Part shown: positions 14,597 through 26,618 of the stretch, piece after piece
Numbering within the stretch: position 1 is the stretch's first letter
Layout: every line of letters begins with the position of its first letter
DNA from: Brassica napus
Taxonomy: Eukaryota > Streptophyta > Magnoliopsida > Brassicales > Brassicaceae
NCBI RefSeq assembly: GCF_020379485.1
Contig: NC_063445.1
Location: 56,941,422 to 57,005,421, forward strand
DNA length: 64,000 bases
Direction of reading: 5' to 3'
Program-made: the position numbers and the translations under genes
Notes under the pieces: generated by a model
The model's database searches: none
The model's input: only the letters and a program-made list of their open reading frames with translations
What the model was told of the DNA's origin: nothing

Positions 14597-15154
14597 TAGG
14601 CCTGGGACGAATCGGATATCCGGACAATTTTAAGGTATTTCAATCCTTATCCGACGGATTCATAATTTTATTATCCTTATCCGGATCCGGAGTTTTCGGA
14701 TATCCGGGTGTCGGATATCCTTCTAAAAATTGTAATATCCGGCGGATATCCGGATCCGGATTTGGATCTTTAAAATAAATAAAAAATAATATTAATATAT
14801 ATAAAATATTAAAAATAATTAAAAAATAAAAATATATATAATGTTTTTAATTGTTTCTATGTATAATATCACAAAATTTACATAAAATTTATATATACTA
14901 TTATAAAGATAAAAAATATTACATAAAATTAATTTTTATACATAGATATTACTATTTTTGAAATATTTATTAATAAAACTTACAGATCCGAATATCCGGA
15001 CTAAAAAAATTAAAATATCCGGATCCGGATCCAGCTTTGACGGATCCAACATTTTATTATCCGGATTCGGCCCCTCCGGATATCCAGATTTTCGGATCGG
15101 ATCCGGGTCGAATCTCGGATCGAATCCGGATCTCGGATAAAAATCCCACGCCTA
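14597..15154 (+). mobile_element. hAT-like non-autonomous element with GGATCCGGATAT repeats
   Basis: Its ends are TAGGCCTGGGA and TCCCACGCCTA (one mismatch as an inverted repeat). Flanking 8-bp duplications are CATGTATG (14589-14596) and CATTTATG (15155-15162), with one mismatch. Subterminal zones are packed with GGATATCC and GGATCCGGAT words, and the centre is AT-rich. The TIR resembles copy A, but the internal repeat words differ, so it is a sister family. Confidence 0.8.
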
Positions 15155-15487
15155 CATTTATGGCATCTTAACTTTTTCTCTTCTTAATATTAAATTAGTT
15201 TAATCTAATTTGAGTAGACGAAATAACTGCTCCCCTTTTAGGTGTCAGCTTTACAGCCAAACAGAACTACATGCAAAGTTAAAAAATGAAAATCTCGTTT
15301 TTGAAATATTTTTATAATATGGCCCTGTTCGTTTGAACGTCGCAGCGACCCGTAGGGTATTCATCATAGTCGTTAAAAATTACAGCGTCTCAAAATTCTA
15401 AACGCAGGTCGCTGCGATATGTCGCTGCGTTTGGTCGCAAATACGTGCGACAAGGAAACGAACAGCAGCTGCGGGCTGCGGGTCGCT

Positions 15488-16298
15488 TGTTGGGGAAAGT
15501 CACACGGCGCAACGGAAATACTAATGGTCGTGTTCCCCTGACCTTGTGTGAACCTGTGAAGAAAATACTTCGACGATGGCGGGATGTTATATGCAGAAAA
15601 ACGTAAATGAGACACACAATTTTTACGTGGAAAACCTCCTCGATGTGAGAAGGAAAAACCACGGGACCGTAGTCCACTCAAAAATCCACTATATAAATGG
15701 TATGAGTACAACCACGTCCTCCCTGTTCAACAGCCTGAACAGAACAGAGAGTCTAGCTACAAAGAGCTATCTCCAACACAAACAACAACAACAAGAGAGC
15801 AACACAAAGCTTCAAAAACCGGCAGCAACCAAACGACCTCAGTTCACAAGGATTCCAGCATCCAGAGACTAATCCAACCGTACAAATACAAGATAAATAA
15901 GAGAAGATCTCGCGTTCAGATAAATAAGAGAAGATCTCACCGTTGGATTTACCAACCACCCAAGACTGCTCTGCTGAAGAACTATGGCGACCAGCTTCAA
16001 GAAAACCCAGACAACAGAAGATCCAACCGTTGAAATCCAAATCCCTTCGGTGAACCTCTAACCCCCTGACTGAAGAAGCTTCCCACAAAATATCAGCCCG
16101 ATCAGGATCCGTTTGACCCTCCAAATCTAGTCTTGAAATCACCTTACGAGTTTTCTCCTTCTCTCTCTTTTTCTCCTTTCTCTCTCTTTTGTTTCTTTTT
16201 TGTCAAAACTCCATTACTGTGTCAAGTGCCAAAGGGGAACATTAATTATTTCTTAAATTCACCCCAATTGGTCCTCTCCATCTAGGAGGGACCCAACA
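15488..16298 (-). repeat. 3' LTR of Copia-2
   Basis: 811 bp with TG...CA ends. Positions 16167-16298 match 19748-19879 with no net indel and about seven differences by eye. Confidence 0.88.
15894..15948 (+). repeat. 27-bp tandem duplication inside the Copia-2 LTR
   Basis: The word AATAAGAGAAGATCTC occurs twice at a 27-base spacing. A copy of the same unit lies in opposite orientation at about 19692-19712, in the gag-coding part of the same element. Confidence 0.75.
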
Positions 16299-16312
16299 AA
16301 CTCCCCCTCCGA

Positions 16313-19300
16313 CTAGATGGAAGAGACAGCCATTCCGGCTATCCCTCGACATACTTCAAGCTTCCCCCTCGGCAAGGACTTTGTCATCATATCAGCTCCA
16401 TTATCATCCGTATGAACTTTTGCAAGTTCCACTTCCTTAGAAGCAACCACATCACGTATCCAATGATACCTCCTCTGAATGTGTTTTGACTTCGAATGAA
16501 ATGTAGAATTCTTCCCGAGACAAATAGCGCTTTGACTATCACAAAGCAACACATACTTTTCTTGCTTGAAACCGATCTCTTCACAGAAGTTCTTCATCCA
16601 CAACAGTTCTTTACACGCTTCAACTGCAGCAATGAACTCTGCCTCAGTGGTAGATAGTGCAACACACTTTTGCAACCTTGACTGCCATGCCACAGCTCCA
16701 ACCGCAAATGTTACCAAGTAACCCGAAGTAGATTTGCTAGAATCAGCATCTCCTGACATGTCAGAATCAGTGTAACTGACAAGCAATGACTTCTTACCTC
16801 CAAATGTAATCTTCAAATTAGAAGTCCCTCTGAGATATCTCAAAATCCACTTCACAGCATTCCAATGTTCTCTTCCCGGATTGGAGAGAAACCTGCTGAC
16901 AACTCCAACGGCGTAGGATAAATCCGGTCTTGTACAGACCATGGCATACATCAAACTACCCACTGCAGAAGCATACGGAACCTTCGCCATATCTTCCTTC
17001 TCCGCATATGTCTTCGGACTTTGTTGACTACTCAGTCTTAAGTGTGGAGCAAGAGGAGTACTCAACACTTTAGACTTGTCCATGTGAAACCGCTTAAGTA
17101 CTTTTTCAATGTACTTCTCATGAGATAAGTGAATCAGCTTCTCACCTCTATCCCGAATAATTCTCATACCAAGAATCTGTTTCGCTGGACCCATATCTTT
17201 CATGGCAAAGGACTCACTGAGCTGCTCTTTCAACTCCTTAATTCTGTCCATGTTTCTGCCCACAATCAACATATCATCGACATACAGCAACAAGATGATA
17301 AAATCATCCTCACCGAACACCTTCACAAATACACAATGGTCTGAATCAGTCTCTGCATAACCATGCTCCCCCATAACAGACTTGAACTTCATGTACCACT
17401 GCCTTGGTGCTTGCTTCAATCCATAAAGGCTTTTCTTCAAGCGGCAAACCAAATTTTCTTTGCCCTTTTGCACATAGCCTTCCGGTTGTTCCATGTAGAT
17501 CTCTTCCTCCAAATTTCCATGAAGGAAAGCAGTCTTCACGTCCATTTGCTCAACCTCAAGATCAAGGCTCGCTGCCAATCCAAGTACAACCCGAATGGAT
17601 GACATCTTCACAACAGGAGAAAAGATTTCATCATAATCAATTCCCTTCTTTTGGCTGTAGCCTTTCACAACCAATCTAGCCTTGTGTCGAGGTGGCAAAT
17701 TTTCATCCTCATGCTTAATTTTGTACACCCACTTATTAAGCAGAGCCTTCTTGCCCTTAGGCAATTCCACCAACTCAAAAGTATGGTTCTCCTCAAAAGA
17801 ATTCATCTCCTCATCCATGGATCCAAACCATTTATCCTTGTGTTCATCCTCCAAAGCTTCTTCATAGCTTTCAGGCTCTCCCCCATCAGTAAGTAATACA
17901 TACTCACTAGGATCATACCTTGTCGACGGTTTAAGACCTCTCTCGGATCTTCTAACAATAGTAGGTTGGTTCTCAGCAGCTGGTGTCTCACCATGATCGT
18001 CACCATGATCACCACTACCATCTTCATGTGCGGGAGCATCTGCACTGGGTGTATTATCCTGAACCTCAACCTCAACCTCACCGTGAACCGATGTAGAAGA
18101 GTAGCCTCTGTATCGATCAAACCCTCAAAAATCTGAGTTGGCTTTTTGGACTTGTCAATGTCCTTAATCGTTTGATCTTCCATAAACACAACATCTCTGC
18201 TCCTTACGAGCTTCCTCTCAACGGGATCATAAAATCTGTACCCGAACTCATCATGACCATAACCGATGAACACACACTGCCGTGACTTCATCTCAAGCTT
18301 TGATCTATCAACCTTGGGAATATGAACAAATGCCTTACACCCAAAGACCCTCAAGTGACTGTAAGAAACATCCTTACCAGTCCAAACCCTCTCTGGAACA
18401 TCACCATCCAATGGAGCACTTGGTGACAAATTCAGCACATGAATCACCGTGTTCAAAGCTTCTGCCCATAAAGTCATCGATAAGCCTGGCTGTGAGATCA
18501 AACATCTCATCCTCTCGACAATCGTCCGATTCATCCTTTCAGCCAACCCATTCAACTGTGGAGTATGAGGTGGCATGAACTGATGCCTTATTCCATGCTC
18601 TTTGCAATAAGCATCAAATGGTCCAAGATACTCTCCACCATTATCACTGCGGATACACTTCAGCTTCTTCCCCGTTTGTCTCTCAACCAATGCCACAAAA
18701 TGCTTGAAATATCCCAGCACCTGATCCTTCGTCCTCATAGGAAATACCCACGACTTCCTTGAATGATCATCAATGAAAGTTACAAAATATGATGCGCCGC
18801 CAAGAGATCTTGTCTTCATTGGACCACACACATCTGAGTGTACCAAATCCAGCACCTCGGGTTTCCTAGAAGGTGCAGAAGACTTGAAAGATACCCTGTG
18901 TTGTTTTCCCGCAAAGCAATGCGAACACTTCTGTAGGTGCAAACCAGAGATTTCTGGAATCACCTCATTCTTAGACAACACAGCCATTCCCTTCTCACTC
19001 ATGTGACCGAGTCTCTTATGCCATAACTCCATGGCATTATCATTCTCCACCGCATTAACAATATCTTTGGAGACCTTAGCCTGCATCCAATAGAAAGATG
19101 AAGACTTCTCACCTCGAGCCACAATCAAGGAACCGCGAGAGAGCTTCCATTTACCACCACCGTGCAAACTGAAATAACCCTCATCATCAAGTCTTCCCGT
19201 CGATATCAGATTCATCCTAATATCAGGAACATGCTTAACATCCTTAAGCACCAGCCTAGTACCAAGACTAGTCTCCAAGCAAACATCACCAATGCCAGCA

Positions 19301-19712
19301 ACCTGAGCCATCGCATCATTCCCCATCTTCACAGAACCATAATTACCCGTAGTATAGGTAGAAAACAAATCCCGCTGTGATGTAGCATGAGTAGTAGCTC
19401 CACTGTCAATCACCCAACTGGTGTCCTGGCATGCGACATTAATGGCATCACCCTCAAGAAGAATGAGAAACTGATCTTCGGTGAGAGTCACCCGATCCAC
19501 CTTTTCTTCTTGATTTCCTTGCTGCTTGTTTTTCAATTTCCAGCAATCCTTCTTCATGTGCCCTTTCTTTTGACAGAAGTAGCACTCCATATTAGCAAAT
19601 CTATTAGACTTGCTCCTGCTCCTGTTCTTGTCTCTCTTGGGATCTCTACTTGTACTTCTCCCCCTTGACTCAGTAACAAAGACATCTAAACGCGAGATCT
19701 TCTCTTATTGAG
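16313..19712 (-). pseudogene. Copia-2 gag-pol polyprotein (truncated, one frameshift)
   Basis: Reading on the minus strand, the order is a CCHC knuckle (CYFCQKKGHMKKDC), protease (WVIDSGATTHAT), integrase HHCC and DDE core (FIDDHSRK, RSDNGGEY, ending NGLAERMN), reverse transcriptase (YVDDMLIVG) and RNase H (TDSDMSGD, STTEAEF). That is the Ty1/copia order. A frameshift near 18110-18120 separates integrase from reverse transcriptase. All catalytic motifs I looked for are present, so the coding part is young. The N-terminus of gag is cut off by the 5' deletion. Confidence 0.9.
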
Positions 19713-19747
19713 CTGAAATTTGGCAGAGGTATTGTCGACTTGTTTAT

Positions 19748-19879
19748 CTTTTTCTCCTTTCTCTCTCTTTTGTTTTTTTTTTGTCAAAACTCCATTATTG
19801 TGTCAAGTGCCAAAAAAAAACATTAATTATTTCTTAAGTTCACCCCAATTGGTCCTCTCCATCTAGGAGGGACCCAACA
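19748..19879 (-). repeat. 5' LTR remnant of Copia-2
   Basis: Only the first 132 bp of the LTR (element orientation) survive. The break at 19747/19748 joins it to gag sequence. Confidence 0.85.
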
Positions 19880-19905
19880 TCGCTGAGACCTAAAAACGAA
19901 CAGGC

Positions 19906-20882
19906 TATATCGGCCTTCAGTTTTGTTTATTAAATCAATTATTAATACATATCAACTCCATTAAGTAAAGCGTTACTCATCATCATCAGCATCGTATACG
20001 GTATATCTTTATTTTATACCAATACTAATAGTTAAGAGAATGGTTAAAAAATGTATTGGCTCAATTATTTAAATAGTTACTTGTATATAATATAGTAAGT
20101 TATTTTATACGCGATTAGAATCCGGATGTTTAGTTCTCTTAGAAGTTGGATTATTTTTGAAAGAATTTCGGAAAAATTTCAATTTTACCACAAATTTTAT
20201 ATTATTTTATAAATTTATTTTTGAAGTATAATTATTTTCATAAATATCTTAAGTTTGTCATTAAAAAGAACTAAATTAAACCGCTTAAATTATTTAAGGA
20301 TAATTTATATAAAAATATAAAAGTTTATAAACTCAACTCTGCCGCTAAATAAATCTTAAAAACAATATTTAAACCATAAATCTAAATGTTTAAATATTTT
20401 TGATTGAATGTATTCTGAAAATTGGTATCAAATTATAATATTTTAAACAATTTCTCAAGATTTTTTTAAACTTAACTTAGTATTATACTCCTTTTGGAAA
20501 TTGATTTTAATTACAGCCTTTTTTGAGAAACTTTCTTTCTGAAATTATGATTGCTTGTGGATCAGTTTATACTTAGCTTGATTCATTTTCATTAAACCCA
20601 AATTTGAATTGCTTACTATTTATTAGTTTTTAAAAATATACAGATATAAGTGTCATGAAATAAGGCATTCCTCTTTTTTCAAGCAAAAAATAAGCTATTA
20701 TTAGAAAACTATCTGCATATTGGATTATTTAAATTATTCTTAAATGCTTTTAAATTACTTTCTTATTTCATAAATAACTCCCTTTACATTATTTAAGTCA
20801 GAAGACGTGCCTCTGCATTGCATCCATTACAACTACAAACAACGAAAAGACAGAGAGAGAGAGATCAAGTCTGAACCCAACA
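19906..20882. other. AT-rich spacer and annexin promoter
   Basis: No gene or clear repeat is visible. The last 60 bases contain a short GA run (GAGAGAGAGAG), likely annexin 5' UTR. Confidence 0.5.
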
Positions 20883-23396
20883 ATGGCGTCTCTCAAAGTC
20901 CCTACCAACGTTCCTCTTCCCGAGGAAGACGCCGAGCAACTCCACAAGGCTTTTGCAGGTTTGTCTATCTTTCTGTCGATAGATTACTTTGGTGACTATG
21001 GATGATTTACTTAGATCTTGTGTACTATTTTCTCTATGATCCTCTTCTTACACTGATCTATTCTGTTCTTAAATTACAAGATCAGGATCGTATCTGTGCA
21101 TCTACTCATGATAACTTTGTTTTCCAAATGTTGTTTTTGGTTTTGGTATGAAACACAGGATGGGGTACCAACGAGAAGCTGATCATATCAATCCTAGCTC
21201 ACAGGACCTCAGCACAACGCAGCTTAATCCGCAGCGCTTATGCCGCTGCTTACAATGAGGATCTCCTCAAGGCCTTAGACAAAGAGCTTTCTAGTGACTT
21301 TGAGGTTATATATAATTACCCTCTCTTTTAAGATTATACTAGATTTTGACCCGCGCTTTGAAAGCGCGGGATTTGTTTCTTTTTAAAATTTTGGTCAAAT
21401 TTTGTTAATTGAAAGATTATGTATTTTTTATATATTTTTATGAATTTATTCGGTTAGAAAAAAACGATACAAAGATGGAATTATATTAAATGATGTGGAA
21501 TATAATTGGTTTGGAAAATTGATGAATTCTGATTGGTTGATAATAAGAATATCTTTTTAGTTAAAATAAATTTAAAAAGGAGTGGCATACTATTGTAATT
21601 AACTTTAAAAAGCAATTACATAATCCTATTAGAGATTATGCTTTAATAGTCTAAATTGTATTTTTCTCTACTAACTGCATAATAAATATTATTACTTCAT
21701 ATGGCTAATTACATATAATTACAATATATTTCCACAAAATTCAAATCATCATCATCATTATTAAGAGCATGAGAATGAGTGTACTAAAACAACAACAACG
21801 TAAATAACCATTACTCATGGTTTTTTGTGCTATCTAACATTTTATATTATTATACTGGACTTAAATAAAGAGAATGTGTGTGTTTGTCAGTATCTTACAA
21901 TTAAATTGAAGAGTGTATTTTTTTACTTACAACATAAGGGCAATAACGAAAATAGAAATTAGAAATTTATAAATTGATTGCATAGAATATCAAAATATGG
22001 CAAATTAGTTGGTTAGCTAGATTATAGGAAGTAGTAGTTTTAATTTTAACTAAATAAGAAAAATACAATAAATATTTTAGAGTTATTAATTACTTCAGTG
22101 ACATATGATTGTCAATAAATTATAAGTTTAAGGGTTAATTCTTATTTGTACTTCTATTTTAATAGTATAGATTGGGAACATATGATATTTAAAAAGATTT
22201 TTGATATTTTAATACGTAAAATGTTTTTCGTATTTTTAGATAAACTTTAATTATATCAAAACTGTGTTAGCTTGTTATATTTTATAATTGATTAAATAGT
22301 TATTAATTTATAATTTTAATGATATTTTAAAATAAAAAGTAATTTTTTTTTATTTTACCTAATTTATTTTTGAAACGGATAGAGTAATACTAATTAGGTT
22401 GTTTTTTTAACAGCGAGTTGTCATGTTGTGGACTCTTGATCCAGCGGAGAGAGATGCTTTCCTTGCTAAAGAATCTACCAAAATGTTCACCAAGAACAAT
22501 TGGGTTCTTGTTGAAATCGCATGCACTAGGTCTCCTCTTGATCTTTTCAAGGTCAAACAAGCTTACCAAGCACGGTACAAGAAATCTCTCGAAGAAGATG
22601 TTGCGCAACACACATCTGGTGACCTTCGTAAGGTATATTATATTCTATTGAACGAGTCTGCTTGATTGTTTGGGGTTAATGACGTTTTGTTCTTTGTTGT
22701 AGCTCTTGCTTCCTCTTGTTAGTACTTTTAGGTACGAAGGAGATGAGGTGAACATGAGGCTTGCAAGATCTGAAGCTAAGTTACTTCACGAGAAGGTCTC
22801 AGAGAAAGCTTTTAGCGATGATGACTTCATCAGAATCTTGACAACAAGAAGCAAAGCACAGCTCGGTGCAACTCTTAACCACTACAATAATGAGTACGGA
22901 AACGCCATTAACAAGGTAAAACTTAAACGGACTAATAAAATTAAGTATCCAGGCTCGGTTAGCAAAAACCCAGTTAATAATTAATATATAATATTTTATA
23001 ATGATTATTTAATATAAATATGAAAAAAATATGATAATAATTCCATCAAAAATATAAAAAATACTAGTTCAGACCGCTTATATGTGTCGAGTTTTGCAGC
23101 ACTTGAAAGAAGATTCAGATGATGAGTACCTGAAGCTACTAAGAGCTGCAATCACGTGTTTGACATACCCTGAGAAGCATTTTGAGAAGGTTTTGCGTCT
23201 AGCAATTAACAAAATGGGGACTGATGAGTGGGCACTAACCCGAGTTGTGACTACACGAACTGAAGTTGACATGGAACGTATCAAAGAGGAATATCAACGA
23301 AGGAACAGCATTCCTTTGCACCATGCCGTCGCTAAAGACACTTCTGGTGATTATGAGGATATGCTTGTTTCTCTTCTCGGACATGGAGATGTTTGA
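20883..23396 (+). CDS. ANN2: Annexin, AnnAt2-like (5 exons)
   Basis: Exons: 20883-20958, 21159-21304, 22414-22632, 22703-22915, 23100-23396, summing to 951 nt (316 aa). The start is [20 protein letters not shown]. All introns are GT-AG. Annexins bind membrane phospholipids in a calcium-dependent way. Four annexin repeats are visible; the first has GWGTNEKLI and the fourth [12 protein letters not shown], both calcium-site loops, as in plant annexins where repeats 2 and 3 are degenerate. The C-terminus is [16 protein letters not shown]. Synteny supports At5g65020. Intron 2 is 1109 bp because it holds an 833-bp Helitron; the splice sites are unaffected. Confidence 0.95.
21339..22171 (-). mobile_element. 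Non-autonomous Helitron in annexin intron 2
   Basis: On the minus strand it starts TCTATACTATTAAAATAGAA (end at 22171, preceded by A). It ends with a GC-rich hairpin (CCCGCGCTTTCAAAGCGCGG) shortly before CTAG, followed by T. Helitrons start TC, end CTRR after a hairpin and insert between A and T, as seen here. It is 833 bp, AT-rich and codes for nothing. Confidence 0.88.
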
Positions 23397-23644
23397 AACT
23401 GGTTTAGTTTCCGTGTTCCTCCCTTTTATGCTTTAATTGGTTTGTTTTGAATAAAAGTACCGTGAAACTGGTTTCTGTTACTATCTTTCAATGTTATTTG
23501 AGTTTGTTTCATCAATTCAATCTAGAGCAAAATCTTCGTAATCTAAACAAGTGCAGCTTCCCCAATCTCTACTACTACAGCTCACGCAAAGCTTCTCCGG
23601 TCTCTTCTCTTTCTCTATGTCTGATGCTTGGACCTTTAAGTATA

Positions 23645-26587
23645 CTAGATCTTTTCTCGCGCTAGACGTGGATTATGTCATTATTTTTATATTTAAAAAT
23701 AGTTTAGATTATTTTACACTAAAAATTTCATAAAATATGCAAAACAAAAAAAGTTGACAATATTTTAATATTTTTTCGTTTTCATTCTTTCGGTGAATTT
23801 TACTATATTTTGTATTTTGATGCATTTATTATTTATATACATATGATTTTAGTTTTTAAATTATTCCTTTTTAAAGTAGTTAAATAAACTTCATTTCAGA
23901 TAAATATATTAATATTTGTTATAAATGTATTGTATTTCAGAAATATTTTACTATATTTTTGATAAATATTTGAATGATAATAGATTTTATTATTAATGAA
24001 ATTTACTCAATTAAATCTTTAAATCTAGAAGCAGCATTCTTATGTCTTTTTTTTGCTATTTACTATAATATAACTCAACATAAGCGCATTCTATTTTAAG
24101 TTATTTCATAAATTTATGTTAGATACATTACAATGATGCATATGGAAAACATATTGTACATTTGGTATTATGTAGAAGTCAACATGGCCTTTCACTTTTG
24201 TTTGTAAAAGAAAGAACCAAGTTAATACTATCTAACTTTTGTAAAAACTTCTCAAAAATATCAAAACTATTCAAATGATCTCGGGTGATATATCTAAAAG
24301 TTGATCTTTACAAAAAAGTAAAGAAAGAAGGTGAAAAAGATAAAGATATCACTACAAATATGCAGAAAAACCTGAAAAATCCTAATTTACTTCACAACGA
24401 AGTGTTTACCCCGAGTACATTATTGAAGGTATATCGGTATCCAAAATATTTTTAGAGTATTTATGATATAATATCACAATATTAGTATAAGCAAAAGAAA
24501 TGAACCTAGTATGTGGCCTCAATGAAATATGTGTATATTCAATGGTCATTCTATTTTTTTAAATAGAGTATTTTATAATATAGTTGAACTCTATTTCAAA
24601 AGTACTTTATGATGAACAATAAAAAAAATGGATTGATAGTTATAGAACAAAATCATCTTTTACACTATTATAGAGTGGAAAATATAGTGCAATTATAGCA
24701 TTTTACTCTAAATTTTATTTCAAAATATAAGATAGAGTAAAGTTGGAAATGCTTAAAACGGGAAGGAAACTTACTGCAACGATATACTAAGTACCTACGT
24801 TTAACATTGATCCAATCGTTTTCTTAGAGCAGGTTGGTGAGTCATTAGAAATATCTACCTTTCTTCTTACGACTCATCGTTATGTTTCTCTTTTTTGTAT
24901 ATGTGTGTTCTTTTAAGTACTATTAGAAACTGGTATGTGCTACACACTGATTATTATATAAAATATTACTATTATTATTGTAATGCTAAAACAAAATGAA
25001 GTTGAATTTTCAATACAACATTTCAACTGACTTGATGTATGTAAAAATAATGGATTACATTATTGCAAAGCATATTTAAACTGAAGAAATACCTAGTTTT
25101 CTAAAAGACTTTGATGAAGCCTATAAATAAGAATTATTCATTGTAGGGATTAAAGTGTATCTAACTTTTCTTCTCACTTATATCGTCTAAATGGTAGAAA
25201 CTTAAATGATATGAGAGGATAAAAAAAAGGAAGTGATATAGATTTATATGAACCTATAATTCTTAAGAATATTAGATATCTTAAATCATCTTGTAACGAA
25301 AAACACTTTAGGTAAATCTCAATACAGTTTTCCCCAACCTGTTAGAACCACTGATGGGTAGATCATGTCTTCATCTTAGGTTTTTGGGGATGGTTCTTTT
25401 ACGGTATGTAGGTGGGATTGGGAGATCTCCTATACGGTAGCAACAAATATCCACTTGCTCTGTTTTCTTTTGTTTATGAGTATTTGACTGGTGTGTTTTG
25501 TTTTTGAAGCCACTTTCATGTCGTAGGTTCAGGCAAAAGAAGTATCAGTCACAATAAACAAAATCTATGATCATAAGAAATTTACTATTTATCAGAATCC
25601 TACAAAATTTGAAAATGTGGCCATTACTTCTGTATGTTAAACTCTAATTGGGTGATATCAATGAAAAAATAAAACATACAGCGAAAAAAAAGAAATAAAA
25701 CTATAACATTTTTACTAAAACAGAAGAAAGAAAGATGAGATACTTGGTAACTCGGTCACCTCGAAAGACTTTGCAATCACCTGAGGATTATCAAACAATA
25801 TCCAGATTAGAATAAGGTCTATGAATCATAAAAGCATCCTAAAAATCTATGAGAAGTCTGTGAAACCTCATAGAATACATAAAGAAAATAATAATTCAGT
25901 TGCACGTTTGGTTACCCTGTGCATGTGAAAACAGATTAAAAAAAAATTATTCACCCACATGTGGTATCAGCGCATGCGTAGAAGAAAATAAAGGTAAAAG
26001 TATAGAAACTACTCCACAAAATTACAAATATCAAATGGTCAAAGTTTGTCTTCCAGTCACTACAACTAAGCCATGAGAGAACAATCAAATGCTTAAAATT
26101 ACCATGGTTCTGTAGGATGCAGATCCAGAGACTTAACTCTCTCAAATCTTTGAGCTAATTCTTTCTGATCCAAAAAAATTAATATATAGTGAATCATTAA
26201 ACACAGCTTAAGAACATAGTGAATCTCCAAAATACAACATGGATATAGCAAAACAATACCTTGACTGATAAAAATCTTTTATTCCCATTCGATCGTTTAA
26301 GGAGGCTTTGATGTAATGTCTCAAACCACATGAGAGTTTATTCCTTGAATACTCCCTGTGCTCAAAATTGGAGCCTGCAAAATCATCACCAATCTCAATG
26401 CAGATTCGTGTTTGCGTTTACACAACTAAACCAAGCAAACAGGAAGGCCACCACTGATACGTAGCGCACTGAAGACAAATACTTTTTATCCTAAGAATCA
26501 ATATACTTTTTGTCTATATTTGATGGAGACATGAAAGTTACATCACAGATAGTGAAGAAACGTTTAAACATGTATGAGACACACGAA

Positions 26588-26618
<31 letters not shown>

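Larger units (their letters stand above)
15488..19879 (-). mobile_element. Ty1/copia retrotransposon (Copia-2), inserted in a MITE
   Basis: It is flanked by perfect 5-bp duplications TCGCT (15483-15487 and 19880-19884). In plus orientation its ends are TGTTGGGG and ACCCAACA. Transcription would run on the minus strand. The 3' LTR (15488-16298) is 811 bp. The polypurine tract (GGAGGGGGAG) lies just to its right. At the 5' end only 132 bp of LTR remain, followed directly by gag-coding sequence. The rest of the LTR, the primer-binding site and the gag N-terminus are missing. It is therefore non-autonomous. Confidence 0.9.
15323..19905. mobile_element. Small TIR element (MITE) split by Copia-2
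   Basis: The left part (15323-15487) starts GGCCCTGTTCGTTT and carries repeated GTCGCTGCG words. The right part (19880-19905) ends AAAAACGAACAGGC, the inverted match. Between the halves lies Copia-2 with its 5-bp duplication TCGCT. Without it the element would be about 190 bp. Its own target duplication is not clear. Confidence 0.65.

Noticed and set aside
15373..15711. Overlapping reverse-strand frames at the MITE/LTR border
   Set aside because: They cross the MITE-LTR junction and have no domain; both parts are non-coding repeats.
24344..24370. CACTACAA word resembling a CACTA transposon end
   Set aside because: Only one such word is visible, with no inverted partner, no 3-bp duplication and no subterminal repeats.
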